A stretch of DNA of 8,060 nt from Eubacteriaceae bacterium UBA7485 (GCA_002478485.1 DLOL01000094.1:16128-24187), one strand, 5' to 3'; shown: positions 1 to 6,519, numbered from the stretch's first letter. Notes: generated by a model not told the origin, from the letters alone. Numbers and translations are program-made.

Positions 1-22
1 TTAACCGCTTGACCACAGGGCC
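1..22 (-). tRNA. tRNA-Glu, partial (5' end only)
   Basis: Read on the minus strand, the segment starts GGCCCTG, then TG, then the D-arm GTCAAGCGGTTAA, and runs off the window. This acceptor and D-arm pattern is typical of Firmicutes tRNA-Glu. The anticodon is not in the window, so identity rests on the D-arm and on context: Bacillus also has a Met-Glu tRNA pair just after divIC. Only 8 nt separate it from the preceding tRNA-Met, so it belongs to the same transcript. tRNA-Gln is the main alternative. Confidence 0.65.
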
Positions 23-30
23 ATGAAAAA

Positions 31-107
31 TGGTAGCGGCGAACAGAATCGAACTGCTGACACTGCGGGTATGAACCGCATGCTCTAGCCATCTGAGCTA
101 CGCCGCC
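31..107 (-). tRNA. tRNA-Met (CAU), elongator
   Basis: The 77-nt gene has an encoded CCA end. The acceptor arm GGCGGCG pairs with CGCCGCT, with a G1-U72 wobble, and the discriminator base is A. The D-arm is GCTC...GAGC. The anticodon stem TGCGG/CCGCA holds the loop TTCATAC, so the anticodon is CAU. The T-arm AGCAG/CTGTT holds TTCGATT. Position 1 pairs with 72 and the anticodon stem lacks three consecutive G-C pairs, so this is the elongator form. A CAU tRNA could also be an Ile2 tRNA with lysidine, but the body closely matches Firmicutes elongator Met. Confidence 0.92.
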
Positions 108-117
108 AAAATAAAAA

Positions 118-194
118 TGGTTGCGGAGGCAGGATTTGAACCTACGGCCTCCGGGTTATGAGCCCGACGAGCTACCAAGCTGCTCCACTCCGCG
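118..194 (-). tRNA. tRNA-fMet (CAU), initiator
   Basis: The 77-nt gene has an encoded CCA end. The acceptor arm is CGCGGAG against CTCCGCA, so position 1 (C) faces position 72 (A) without pairing, which is the hallmark that allows formylation and keeps the tRNA away from EF-Tu. The anticodon stem contains the three G-C pairs (GGG/CCC) used in P-site selection, around the loop with anticodon CAU. The T-loop is TTCAAAT. All initiator identity elements are visible. It is second in the tRNA operon, 17 nt after tRNA-Leu. Confidence 0.96.
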
Positions 195-211
195 ATGATT
201 AAGAATTAAGA

Positions 212-300
212 TGGTGCCGAAGATCGGGGTCGAACCGATACGATCTGTTAGGATCGCAGGATTTTAAGTCCTGTGCGTCTGCCAATTCCGCCACTCCGGC
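212..300 (-). tRNA. tRNA-Leu (UAA)
   Basis: This is an 89-nt class II tRNA with an encoded CCA end. The acceptor arm GCCGGAG pairs with CTTCGGC. The D-arm contains the long GGCGGAATTGGCAGACGC pattern typical of tRNA-Leu. The anticodon stem CAGGA/TCCTG holds the loop CTTAAAA, giving anticodon UAA. A long variable arm (GATC...GATC pairing) follows, as expected for leucine. It is the first gene of the cluster, about 20 nt after the predicted transcription start. Confidence 0.95.
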
Positions 301-326
301 ATTTGCTTTTCTCAAGCACAATATTT

Positions 327-355
327 ATTATACCGAAGATTCTTAAAGCCGTCAA
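327..355 (-). promoter_or_regulatory. Sigma-A-type promoter of the tRNA operon
   Basis: On the minus strand TTGACG (350-355) and TATAAT (327-332) are separated by exactly 17 bp, which matches the vegetative consensus at 11 of 12 positions. An AT-rich stretch just upstream (about 356-380) could act as an UP element. Transcription would start near 320, giving a leader of about 20 nt before tRNA-Leu. The site lies downstream of the divIC terminator, so the tRNA cluster appears to be an independent, strongly transcribed unit. Confidence 0.88.
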
Positions 356-456
356 GAACATTTAAAATCTTTTTTAAGTTCACAAACGGTCCCTTACAGC
401 ACTTTTCTTATTATGCCATCTTCTATTTTATCTGTCAAAGGATTTTCATGAAATTT

Positions 457-483
457 AAAAAGCAGATGCGCGCACATCTGCTT
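457..483 (-). terminator. Intrinsic terminator after divIC
   Basis: On the minus strand AAGCAGATG (475-483) pairs with CATCTGCTT (460-468) across a 6-nt loop. This 9-bp stem runs into a T tract. It begins 7 nt after the divIC stop codon and so closes the rqcP-divIC transcript before the tRNA promoter. The stem is perfect, although its base is AT-rich. Confidence 0.85.
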
Positions 484-490
484 CACTGGA

Positions 491-925
491 TCAGGCGTCT
501 TCCTGCCCGCTGTCTGTACTGGTCTCGGCTTCTCCAGGCTTATCCTCCAAAATGGCCTCGGGCTCCTTATCCGGGACTTTCTCGACCGACTCAACCTGCT
601 CCTGAGGTGTATCCGGTTTTTCAACCGGATCCGTGTTCTTTCCGGTCGGAATGACGATCTTCTCATCCGGATAATAAAGACCGAGATATTTTCGAGCCAG
701 CATCTCCGTGTAGGTTTTCGTTCCGATCTGCTTCAAACTCTCGTCGAGCTGGCTTGAAGTCTCCTTTTCCTGCTCGATCTTATAGTTCAAGTCACTGACC
801 TGCCTTTGCAAATCAAAAATGCGTACAAAGTTGGTCACGATAACCATGAACGGAATGATGAGCAGGAGTGCGACCACCAGAACAGAATTAAACCTTGAGC
901 GCACATTGCGCCTTCTTCCGCTCAC
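491..925 (-). CDS. divIC: Septum formation initiator, DivIC/FtsB family
   Basis: This 144-residue single-pass membrane protein is a divisome component. In Firmicutes DivIC works with FtsL and DivIB to stabilise the septal complex and activate septal peptidoglycan synthesis. Residues 1-11 are basic and cytoplasmic, 13-32 form the membrane helix, and about 35-66 form an outward-facing coiled coil. The family's conserved turn follows at 77-88 (ARKYLGLYYPDE). The start is GTG at 923-925, with GGGGAG 8 nt upstream. Its first bases overlap the rqcP stop (GTGA), implying translational coupling. From residue 95 on there is a proline-rich acidic tail (16 acidic against 5 basic residues), which makes the protein longer than Bacillus DivIC (about 125 residues). 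The family call is firm; the role of the tail is unknown. Confidence 0.88.
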   Translation of the reverse strand: MSGRRRNVRSRFNSVLVVALLLIIPFMVIVTNFVRIFDLQRQVSDLNYKIEQEKETSSQLDESLKQIGTKTYTEMLARKYLGLYYPDEKIVIPTGKNTDPVEKPDTPQEQVESVEKVPDKEPEAILEDKPGEAETSTDSGQEDA

Positions 926-1176
926 TGCGGGTTCTCCCCGATAATCCGGTACATCTGATCCGCCTCGTTTTTGAGCACATGTTCCGGAAGAGAGAGCACT
1001 TCAACCTGTTCTTCTCTTCCGCCAAAGCGCAGTGTAATGACATCCCCGATTTTCACCTGGTAACCGGGTTTGACTTCCTTTCCGTTTACGACAATCCTGC
1101 CGGCTTCACATGCTGATTTTCCCACTGTCCTTCTTTTGATGAGGCGAGAGAGCTTTAAAAATTTATCCACCCGCAT
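922..1176 (-). CDS. rqcP: Ribosome quality-control S4-domain protein RqcP (YabO)
   Basis: This 84-residue protein has an S4 RNA-binding domain across almost its whole length, starting MRVDKFLKLSRLIKRR. That is nearly the same as the start of Bacillus YabO/RqcP (86 residues). In Bacillus, RqcP binds obstructed 50S subunits with RqcH and supports alanine tailing of stalled peptides. Visible hallmarks are the basic helix (SRLIKRR), the GRIVVNGKEVK loop and the GD(V)ITLRFG strand. The start is ATG at 1174-1176, with AGGAAAGG 8 nt upstream. The open frame runs further upstream, but only through the terminator hairpin, so the longer start is unlikely. The gene overlaps divIC. The spore genes yabP and yabQ, normally between the two, are missing. 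Confidence 0.92.
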   Translation of the reverse strand: MRVDKFLKLSRLIKRRTVGKSACEAGRIVVNGKEVKPGYQVKIGDVITLRFGGREEQVEVLSLPEHVLKNEADQMYRIIGENPQ

Positions 1177-1193
1177 GGTTAGATCCTTTCCTG

Positions 1194-1228
1194 AAAAAAA
1201 CCGGCGCAATCGCAAGATCAGCGCCGGT
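1194..1228 (-). terminator. Intrinsic terminator between hup and rqcP
   Basis: On the minus strand ACCGGCGC (1221-1228) pairs with GCGCCGGT (1200-1207). The 13-nt intervening sequence can add a small inner helix, and seven T residues follow (1194-1200). It is a strong, classical terminator that should end the hup mRNA. The Shine-Dalgarno of rqcP (1185-1192) starts immediately after the T tract, so no promoter fits between them. Transcription of rqcP-divIC must come from read-through or from a start upstream of the hairpin. Confidence 0.9.
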
Positions 1229-1261
1229 CCGTCATTGACTATATCAGAGAACAACAAGGGT

Positions 1262-1540
1262 TTAGTCCTGATTCAAAGCGTCCTTTAACACTTTGCTGGC
1301 TTTAAAAGCCGGGCTCTTTGAGGCTTTGATGGTAATTGTCTCTTTTGTGGAAGGATTGATTCCCTGGCGTTCAGCTCTTTCGCGTGTTTCAAAAGTTCCG
1401 AATCCTGTCAGAGCAACCTTGTCCCCTTCCTGAAGGGCTTCCGTTACGGTCGTGCAGAAAGCTTTAAGCGCTGCATCTGCCTGTTTTTTGTTGAGGTCCG
1501 CTTTCTTTGCGATCGCATCAACCATTTCAGCTTTGTTCAT
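1262..1540 (-). CDS. hup: HU family histone-like DNA-binding protein
   Basis: HU is a small basic dimeric nucleoid protein that bends and wraps DNA without strict sequence specificity. The 92-residue product has the standard plan: two N-terminal helices (1-40, starting MNKAEMVDAI), the core GFGTF (46-50), the DNA-gripping arm with the INPSTKE tip (61-67), and the ending SPAFKASKVLKDAL. Pro63, which intercalates into DNA in the family, is at the expected position. The start shown gives the canonical HU N-terminus, but it has no good Shine-Dalgarno nearby. ATG at 1568-1570 has GGAG 8 nt upstream and would add ten residues (MTSEDRRSYD). The gene has its own promoter (1687-1715) and terminator (1194-1228), so it is probably expressed on its own at high level. 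Confidence 0.93.
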   Translation of the reverse strand: MNKAEMVDAIAKKADLNKKQADAALKAFCTTVTEALQEGDKVALTGFGTFETRERAERQGINPSTKETITIKASKSPAFKASKVLKDALNQD

Positions 1541-1680
1541 GTCATAAGAGCGTCGATCTTCCGAAGTCATACGGAAAACTCCGCTATTCTCCTTTCCATA
1601 CAGAAAATCTTCTCGGGCGCGCATGGCGCCTGTTTCGAGAGCCGGCGCATTAGCATCCGGTCCTCATAAAAATATGGTCA
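1541..1680 (-). promoter_or_regulatory. Structured 5' leader of hup
   Basis: About 140 nt separate the predicted transcription start (near 1680) from the canonical HU start. Visible foldings are GGCGC/GCGCC (1626-1630 with 1616-1620); TATGGAAA/TTTCCGTA (1593-1600 with 1570-1577), whose loop holds two GGAG motifs; and TTTTCCG/CGGAAGA (1572-1578 with 1557-1563), whose loop holds the ATG at 1570. The last two share one strand and cannot form together. A 29-codon reading frame (1567-1656) begins 5 nt after GAGG and stops at TGA overlapping the 1570 ATG. This suggests translational control of hup but matches no riboswitch class I recognise. Confidence 0.35.
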
Positions 1681-1686
1681 TATAAC

Positions 1687-1715
1687 ATTATAAACAAGCT
1701 GAGCGCAAATGTTAG
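1687..1715 (-). promoter_or_regulatory. Predicted promoter of hup
   Basis: On the minus strand there is a perfect -10 TATAAT (1687-1692), with CTAACA (1710-1715, four of six matches to TTGACA) 17 bp upstream. It lies just after the mazG stop codon, in an AT-rich gap. No terminator is visible after mazG, so read-through from the mfd-mazG operon may add to hup transcription. Confidence 0.65.
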
Positions 1716-1724
1716 GACTTTTTC

Positions 1725-3200
1725 TCACCGGGACCCTTCTTTTTTTGCCCGCTTCCAGTATTCATCCTGCTCTTCAAGAGACAGTGATTTGAAATCCACA
1801 CCGTCTTTTCTGGAAAGTTCTTCCATTTTTTCATAGCGCCGGATAAATTTCTCATTCGCCTTCTTCAGCACGTCTTCTGAATAAGCTCCGCTCAGGCGGA
1901 CGGCATTGGCAGCGGCGAAAAGCAGGTCTCCAAGCTCTTCTTCGATTTGATCCGGCCTTGAGGGATCGTCCAGCGCTTCTTCCACTTCGTGGACTTCTTC
2001 AATCACTTTCTCAAGCGCAGGTTTCGGATCGTCCCAGTCAAATCCTTCAGACCTGGCTTTTTTCTGTATCTTTTCCGCCTGCATCAGCCCTGTATAGGAT
2101 CCCGGAACTTTTCGCATTTCTTCTGAAACCGATGCGCTTGATTTCTTTTCCTGCTTCTTGATCTCTTCCCAGGAGACGAGAACTTCATCCGCGTTTTCCG
2201 CCCGGGCATCCCCAAAGACGTGCGGATGTCTTCTGATCATCTTCTCAGAAACCCCTTCAATCACATCTTCCAGATTGAAATAACCTTCTTTTTCAGCAAG
2301 CAGCGCGTGAAACACGATTTGAAGAAGAAGATCCCCAAGCTCTTCTTGAAGATTCTCATAGTCTTCTTTTTCAATTGCGTCCACCGCCTCATAGGCTTCT
2401 TCAATCATGCAGGGACGCAGGCTCTCATGCGTCTGCTCTCTGTCCCATGGACATCCGTCAGGCGCGAGAAGTCTTCTCATGATCCGGTCAAACGCGCTCA
2501 GCGCCCGGTAGTTCTCCTTCTTGGCCGGAATGAAAAGGCTGGTCAGATGATCAACCGGTTGTCTGTCGAGCTCATAAAGCGCAATTTCTTTGATCTCTTC
2601 ATCTCTCAATCCCGCATGATAAACCAGCGTGACGGATTCCTCGTCGGAATAGAACTTCGAAAGAGCAATCTTCAAGTCCCCCGCAATCAGCGGACTGTAC
2701 ACCTGCGTAATAAGGATAGCGCAGCCGGGATCAATCATTTCCCCGGAAATACCATCCCGGATCACTTTGAACGCGTCCGTGATGTGAAGACCTTCATTCG
2801 GATCATATTCAAGTGCGGTGAGTACCGTGTCCACAAAGCTCACGGCCGGGTAAATCCGGAGGCCGATCTCCCCCTTTTTGGCTCGCGCGCAAAGAATCTC
2901 CACGGTCTTTTCTGCAAACATGGGATTTCCCGGAACCGCGTAGATCAGATCCTCATCCGTTTTCCGCACTCTCTCAATTAAAAGATCTGCGATTTTCTCA
3001 TAGAGACGGTCAAAATTTTCTTCTTCCTGATACAGCGAATCAAAACTTTCATACTCAACACCCTGTTCCTTGAGCGCCTGCACACAGGGATGGATTTCGG
3101 TCCTCAGAACGGTCGGCCCCTTTTTCAAAAGCTCAAGCGTCTCGAGCGTAAGGGAACCCATGTCTCCCGGTCCAAGGCCCACCACCTTAATCTTTGCCAC
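1725..3200 (-). CDS. mazG: YabN-type fusion: tetrapyrrole methylase-like domain plus MazG nucleotide pyrophosphohydrolase
   Basis: This 491-residue cytoplasmic protein has three modules. Residues 1-225 form a SAM-dependent tetrapyrrole-methylase fold, with GLGPGD at 8-13 and VPGNP at 89-93; its substrate in YabN proteins is not known. Residues about 245-350 are the first MazG unit, with CPWD (250-253), EEAYE (267-271) and EELGD (286-290), the acidic residues that bind magnesium. Residues about 372-480 are the second unit, with EEVHE (401-405) and EELGD (421-425). MazG hydrolyses NTPs and dNTPs to monophosphate and pyrophosphate. The start is GTG at 3198-3200, with AAGGAG 8 nt upstream, and it matches where the family begins. 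The frame stays open upstream to ATG 3387-3389, but that start lacks a Shine-Dalgarno. The gene overlaps the flippase gene by 14 nt, so coupling is likely. Confidence 0.93.
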   Translation of the reverse strand: MAKIKVVGLGPGDMGSLTLETLELLKKGPTVLRTEIHPCVQALKEQGVEYESFDSLYQEEENFDRLYEKIADLLIERVRKTDEDLIYAVPGNPMFAEKTVEILCARAKKGEIGLRIYPAVSFVDTVLTALEYDPNEGLHITDAFKVIRDGISGEMIDPGCAILITQVYSPLIAGDLKIALSKFYSDEESVTLVYHAGLRDEEIKEIALYELDRQPVDHLTSLFIPAKKENYRALSAFDRIMRRLLAPDGCPWDREQTHESLRPCMIEEAYEAVDAIEKEDYENLQEELGDLLLQIVFHALLAEKEGYFNLEDVIEGVSEKMIRRHPHVFGDARAENADEVLVSWEEIKKQEKKSSASVSEEMRKVPGSYTGLMQAEKIQKKARSEGFDWDDPKPALEKVIEEVHEVEEALDDPSRPDQIEEELGDLLFAAANAVRLSGAYSEDVLKKANEKFIRRYEKMEELSRKDGVDFKSLSLEEQDEYWKRAKKEGSR

Positions 3201-5034
3201 TTCGATCACTCCTTCTCTTCGGTCTGTCCGGCTGACGGCTTTGTCTTCTCTGAGAAGAAGATCCCGTACCGCTTCTTCTAGCGTTTGTTCCTGCAGTCCT
3301 GCTGATCTTTTCCGCCGCGTGGGTCTTGTTGATGTCGTATCTTCTCTTCCTCGGCGTTCCTGCTTTCGCCTTTTCTTCTTCTCTTTCATAGATCTCTGTT
3401 TCCGGCGGCGCTTCGAGGGTAATCTTTGCTTTTCCCATCAGCATGCGCACATGATTGTAGAAGGGAAGGACTCTTCCACTTCCGGGAATGGACCGGAAGA
3501 TTTCAGGCGTCAGGGCTCCTGTGAGAATGACCATAACCGCATAGACAAGCACGGCGACCACGATGGCAAGCACCATCGCGATCACTCCCGGCATGATCAT
3601 CCCAAGCGCGTCATAGCTGAACTTGGTCAGCGCGCCCATGACGGCGGCGGAGAGGATCAGCTTGAGAATCTGAATCACGTCAATCGAGACTCGGGTGAAG
3701 CGGTGCAGATAATAGTAATTGGATAAAGTCAGGAAAACGAAGGTCAGAAGATTGGACCAAACGATTCCGTAGATATTGATCGATGGAATCCCCATGAAGA
3801 TCCAGCTTGAGACCATGCGGATCACCGCGCCCACACCCAGCGAGTAAAGCGGGAAGCGGAACCGGTCGATCCCCTGAAGGGCTGACTGGAAGGTGTTCGA
3901 GACCATCATAAAAATCGTGACGTACGCATACCAGGTCAGGATGTCTCCACCGTACTGGCTTCCTGAAAACAGCAGATTGAAGATCGGCTTGGAGAGAACA
4001 GAGAGCCCGACACAGCAGGGAAGCCCGACAATAATGATCAGATCCACGGCAAGGTTGATCATTTCGCGCAGCCCTCGCTTGTCCCCGAGCGCAAACGCGC
4101 TTGAGATCGACGGCATGATCGCGACGGCGAGATTGCCTGAGATGACCAGAGGGATGTTGATGAGAATTTCCGCATTCCCCAGATCCCCCATCATGATCGT
4201 GGCGGTCACCTTTTCAATGCCGGCAGCGGCAAGTCTTTGAATATAGATGGAAGAGTCAAAGACAGAGAACAGCGAGACGATCGCACTGGTGAGCGTGACC
4301 GGAACCGCAATATAAACCAGTCTTTTCAGGAAAAATTTCTTGGACTTGAGCTTCTTTCTCGGTCTTTCTCTTCTCTGCGCGACCAGTTTCTTATGGAAAA
4401 CCCGATAGTCGTAAAAGAGAATCAAAAGCGCCACCAGTCCGCCGGCTGTCGCGCCAAAGACGGATCCGGCCACGCCGAGTCCGATGTTGTTCATGGCCTT
4501 CGCGCCGAGCCAGGCGAGGAAGACGCCGAGTGCGACACGGACGATCTGCTCAAGAATCTGAGAGACCGCGGTCGGATTCATATTTTGAAAGCCCTGGAAG
4601 TACCCTCGATAAAGAGAGCACATGGAGATAATCAGAGGAGCGGGTGCAATCGCAATGATCGACCAGTAAGAATCCTGAGGCCACCCGGTCATGTTGATGA
4701 TAGCCTGAGCGCCGAACATCAATATGGCGGATGAGATAAACCCAACCGCAAACAGTGCGTAAAAGGAAACCTGGTGGACGCGCTCAACGGCTTCAAAGTC
4801 GTCTATGGCCACATTTTCAGAAATCATTTTTGAAATCGCCACAGGAAGGCCGACGGTGGAAACCATCAGAAGCAGATTATAGATGTTTGTAACGTTGTAG
4901 AAAATTCCGTTCCCGTAGCTGCCGATCAGGTAATAAAGGGGAACTTTGAAAAATAAACCAAGAAGCCGGGATAAAATCCCGGCCGCTGCTAGTATGGTCG
5001 CGCCCTTTAAGTATGCGCCCGCTTTCTTTTCCAT
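3187..5034 (-). CDS. yabM: MOP/MVF-family flippase (YabM/SpoVB type, putative polysaccharide or lipid-linked precursor exporter)
   Basis: This 615-residue membrane protein belongs to the multidrug/oligosaccharidyl-lipid/polysaccharide flippase superfamily that includes MurJ, Wzx and SpoVB. I count about 14 hydrophobic segments between residues 11 and 505. The motif YRGYFQGFQNMNPTAVSQ (142-159) with the following EQIVR is the typical SpoVB/YabM signature. It probably flips a lipid-linked cell-wall or polysaccharide precursor across the membrane; the substrate cannot be read from sequence. The position before mazG matches Bacillus yabM. The start ATG (5032-5034) has only a weak AGAGAG Shine-Dalgarno and lies 18 nt after the prsA-like stop, so coupling may help. 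Relatives are usually 500-550 residues. Here residues from about 540 form a hydrophilic basic tail (21 Lys/Arg after 550) that should be cytoplasmic. Confidence 0.88.
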   Translation of the reverse strand: MEKKAGAYLKGATILAAAGILSRLLGLFFKVPLYYLIGSYGNGIFYNVTNIYNLLLMVSTVGLPVAISKMISENVAIDDFEAVERVHQVSFYALFAVGFISSAILMFGAQAIINMTGWPQDSYWSIIAIAPAPLIISMCSLYRGYFQGFQNMNPTAVSQILEQIVRVALGVFLAWLGAKAMNNIGLGVAGSVFGATAGGLVALLILFYDYRVFHKKLVAQRRERPRKKLKSKKFFLKRLVYIAVPVTLTSAIVSLFSVFDSSIYIQRLAAAGIEKVTATIMMGDLGNAEILINIPLVISGNLAVAIMPSISSAFALGDKRGLREMINLAVDLIIIVGLPCCVGLSVLSKPIFNLLFSGSQYGGDILTWYAYVTIFMMVSNTFQSALQGIDRFRFPLYSLGVGAVIRMVSSWIFMGIPSINIYGIVWSNLLTFVFLTLSNYYYLHRFTRVSIDVIQILKLILSAAVMGALTKFSYDALGMIMPGVIAMVLAIVVAVLVYAVMVILTGALTPEIFRSIPGSGRVLPFYNHVRMLMGKAKITLEAPPETEIYEREEEKAKAGTPRKRRYDINKTHAAEKISRTAGTNARRSGTGSSSQRRQSRQPDRPKRRSDRSGKD

Positions 5035-5052
5035 GTTGTCTCTCTAGTTTTA

Positions 5053-6519
5053 CTAAAGTCCAACGCGCTGTTTATATTCCTGCGTGTTGAGCTCTTTTTC
5101 GATTTGCTGAGCGTAAGCGTCAAGCGGCGAATCTGCGAAATCATAGATATCAATCTTCATTTCCTTCCCAAGCTTGGTTTCAATCTTGTTATAGGACTCC
5201 TGAGCTTTTTGCGTTGTCAGCTCCGATTTGATTTCGTCTTTCACGCTGTCAAGATCTTTTACGCCCTTCTTGTCCAGATCATACACATAGATAACATGAT
5301 ACCCATAGTCTGTGAGGATTGGTCCAATCACGCTGTTTTTCTCCGCAGAGAAGACGGCGTCGGAAAATTCTGAAACCATCGTGTTCCGGTCAAATGATCC
5401 AAGGTCGGTGGCTTCTTTGACGTTTGAATCTTTTTTATATTCATTCATCAGCTTCTCAAACCCGGCTTTGTCCAGATTTTTGGCTCTCTCATAGATATCC
5501 TCTGCCAGATTCTTGTCATCCGTCAGGATGTGCATGGCAGAAGCTGTGGACTCGTCAAATTCATCTTTGTGCTCATCATAGTACTTTTTGATTTCCGAGT
5601 CACTGACTTCCACTTTTTTCTTTTCCGCTTCAAGAATCGCGTTCTTTGCGGCTTCGGCTTTGGCCGCTTCTTTCTGGTATCCCTTGTAGATGTCATTGGT
5701 CATGTAGTACTGCTTGAGCGCGCTGGTGAGCTGGTCTCCCGTCAGTCCCATGTAGCTTAGCATCTGATTTAAGATATCCTGCTGCTTCTTGATGTTCTCA
5801 TCCGTGATTTTGATGTTGTTATCTTCACAGTACTGAATGTTTGCAAGGTTCAGTTCAATCGTTGAGAAAATCTTCTCCTTGTCGTCCGAAGAAGAGCTGT
5901 TTCCCGAGAGAGCGCTTGTCATGGAATTATTGAGAAGGTAATAATAGTACTCTCCCCGTGTCACGTCCGTATCCCCGATCTTTCCGACCACTTCATCAAG
6001 TACGATCTTCGGATCTTTGTCCACCTTCTTGGTGTACTCGTCCTCAAGCTTGGTGACATATTCTGCTTTGACACGGAAGTTCTTGACAAAGGATTCGAAC
6101 TGCTCCTCTGTCACGTAGTTTTTCTCGAGAATCCGGTCAAACGCTTCACCGAGCGACTTTTTCAGGCTGTCATAGGTCTGCTGTCCTTCTTTTTCAAGCG
6201 CGGCTTTGTCGACTTTCATCCCGTCTTTCTCCGCCTTGATGGACAGTGCATCCTGCATGACAATGGAATCGTACACACTCTCCTTGAGCGTTTTCAGATT
6301 TTTCCCTGTCGGCATATCTTGGCCGCTTTGATGATACTGCATCTCAAGGTAGGCCATGTAGTTGTTGAATTCTTCTTTCCGGATGTCCTGACCGTCAATC
6401 GTTGCAATGACCTGCGCATTGTCCTTATCAGGATTGACGGTGATTAAGGTACATCCTGAGAACAAGAACAATGCCAGGCCTGCAAGCGCTGCGCTCAGCA
6501 CTCTTTTTGCCTTGTTCAT
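5053..6519 (-). CDS. prsA: PrsA-like peptidyl-prolyl isomerase lipoprotein (SurA/parvulin type)
   Basis: This 488-residue secreted lipoprotein probably helps fold exported proteins on the outer face of the membrane. Residues 1-22 are a lipoprotein signal (basic start, hydrophobic core, FSG before Cys23). A parvulin domain spans about 325-415, with HIL at 330-332, DLGSF (372-376), FSDAVF (385-390) and YGYHVIYV (405-412); His330 and His408 correspond to the paired active-site histidines. Before it are two helical SurA_N-like modules (about 37-164 and 177-285), each opening with a similar motif: VIATIDGQDIRKEEFNNY and VVGKIGDTDVTRGEYYYY. PrsA of Bacillus has about 290 residues, so this form is enlarged. 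GAGGAG lies 6 nt before ATG 6517-6519. It sits 26 nt after mfd, where clostridia often have such a gene. Confidence 0.88.
   Translation of the reverse strand: MNKAKRVLSAALAGLALFLFSGCTLITVNPDKDNAQVIATIDGQDIRKEEFNNYMAYLEMQYHQSGQDMPTGKNLKTLKESVYDSIVMQDALSIKAEKDGMKVDKAALEKEGQQTYDSLKKSLGEAFDRILEKNYVTEEQFESFVKNFRVKAEYVTKLEDEYTKKVDKDPKIVLDEVVGKIGDTDVTRGEYYYYLLNNSMTSALSGNSSSSDDKEKIFSTIELNLANIQYCEDNNIKITDENIKKQQDILNQMLSYMGLTGDQLTSALKQYYMTNDIYKGYQKEAAKAEAAKNAILEAEKKKVEVSDSEIKKYYDEHKDEFDESTASAMHILTDDKNLAEDIYERAKNLDKAGFEKLMNEYKKDSNVKEATDLGSFDRNTMVSEFSDAVFSAEKNSVIGPILTDYGYHVIYVYDLDKKGVKDLDSVKDEIKSELTTQKAQESYNKIETKLGKEMKIDIYDFADSPLDAYAQQIEKELNTQEYKQRVGL

Noticed and set aside
195..211. Small tandem TCTTAAT repeat in the spacer between tRNA-Leu and tRNA-fMet.
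   Set aside because: It has only two short AT-rich units in a processed spacer and no supporting structure.
1177..1257. Longer RqcP of 111 residues starting at 1257.
   Set aside because: The extra codons read through the terminator hairpin. ATG 1176 has a good Shine-Dalgarno and the protein then matches YabO from its first residue.
2220..2981. Plus-strand open frame of 253 codons opposite mazG.
   Set aside because: It lies wholly antisense to a conserved gene, resembles no family I know, and is a shadow of biased codon use.
3201..3389. Longer MazG start at ATG 3387-3389 adding 63 residues.
   Set aside because: There is no Shine-Dalgarno before that ATG. GTG 3198-3200 has a good one at 8 nt, and the family normally begins right at the methylase strand.
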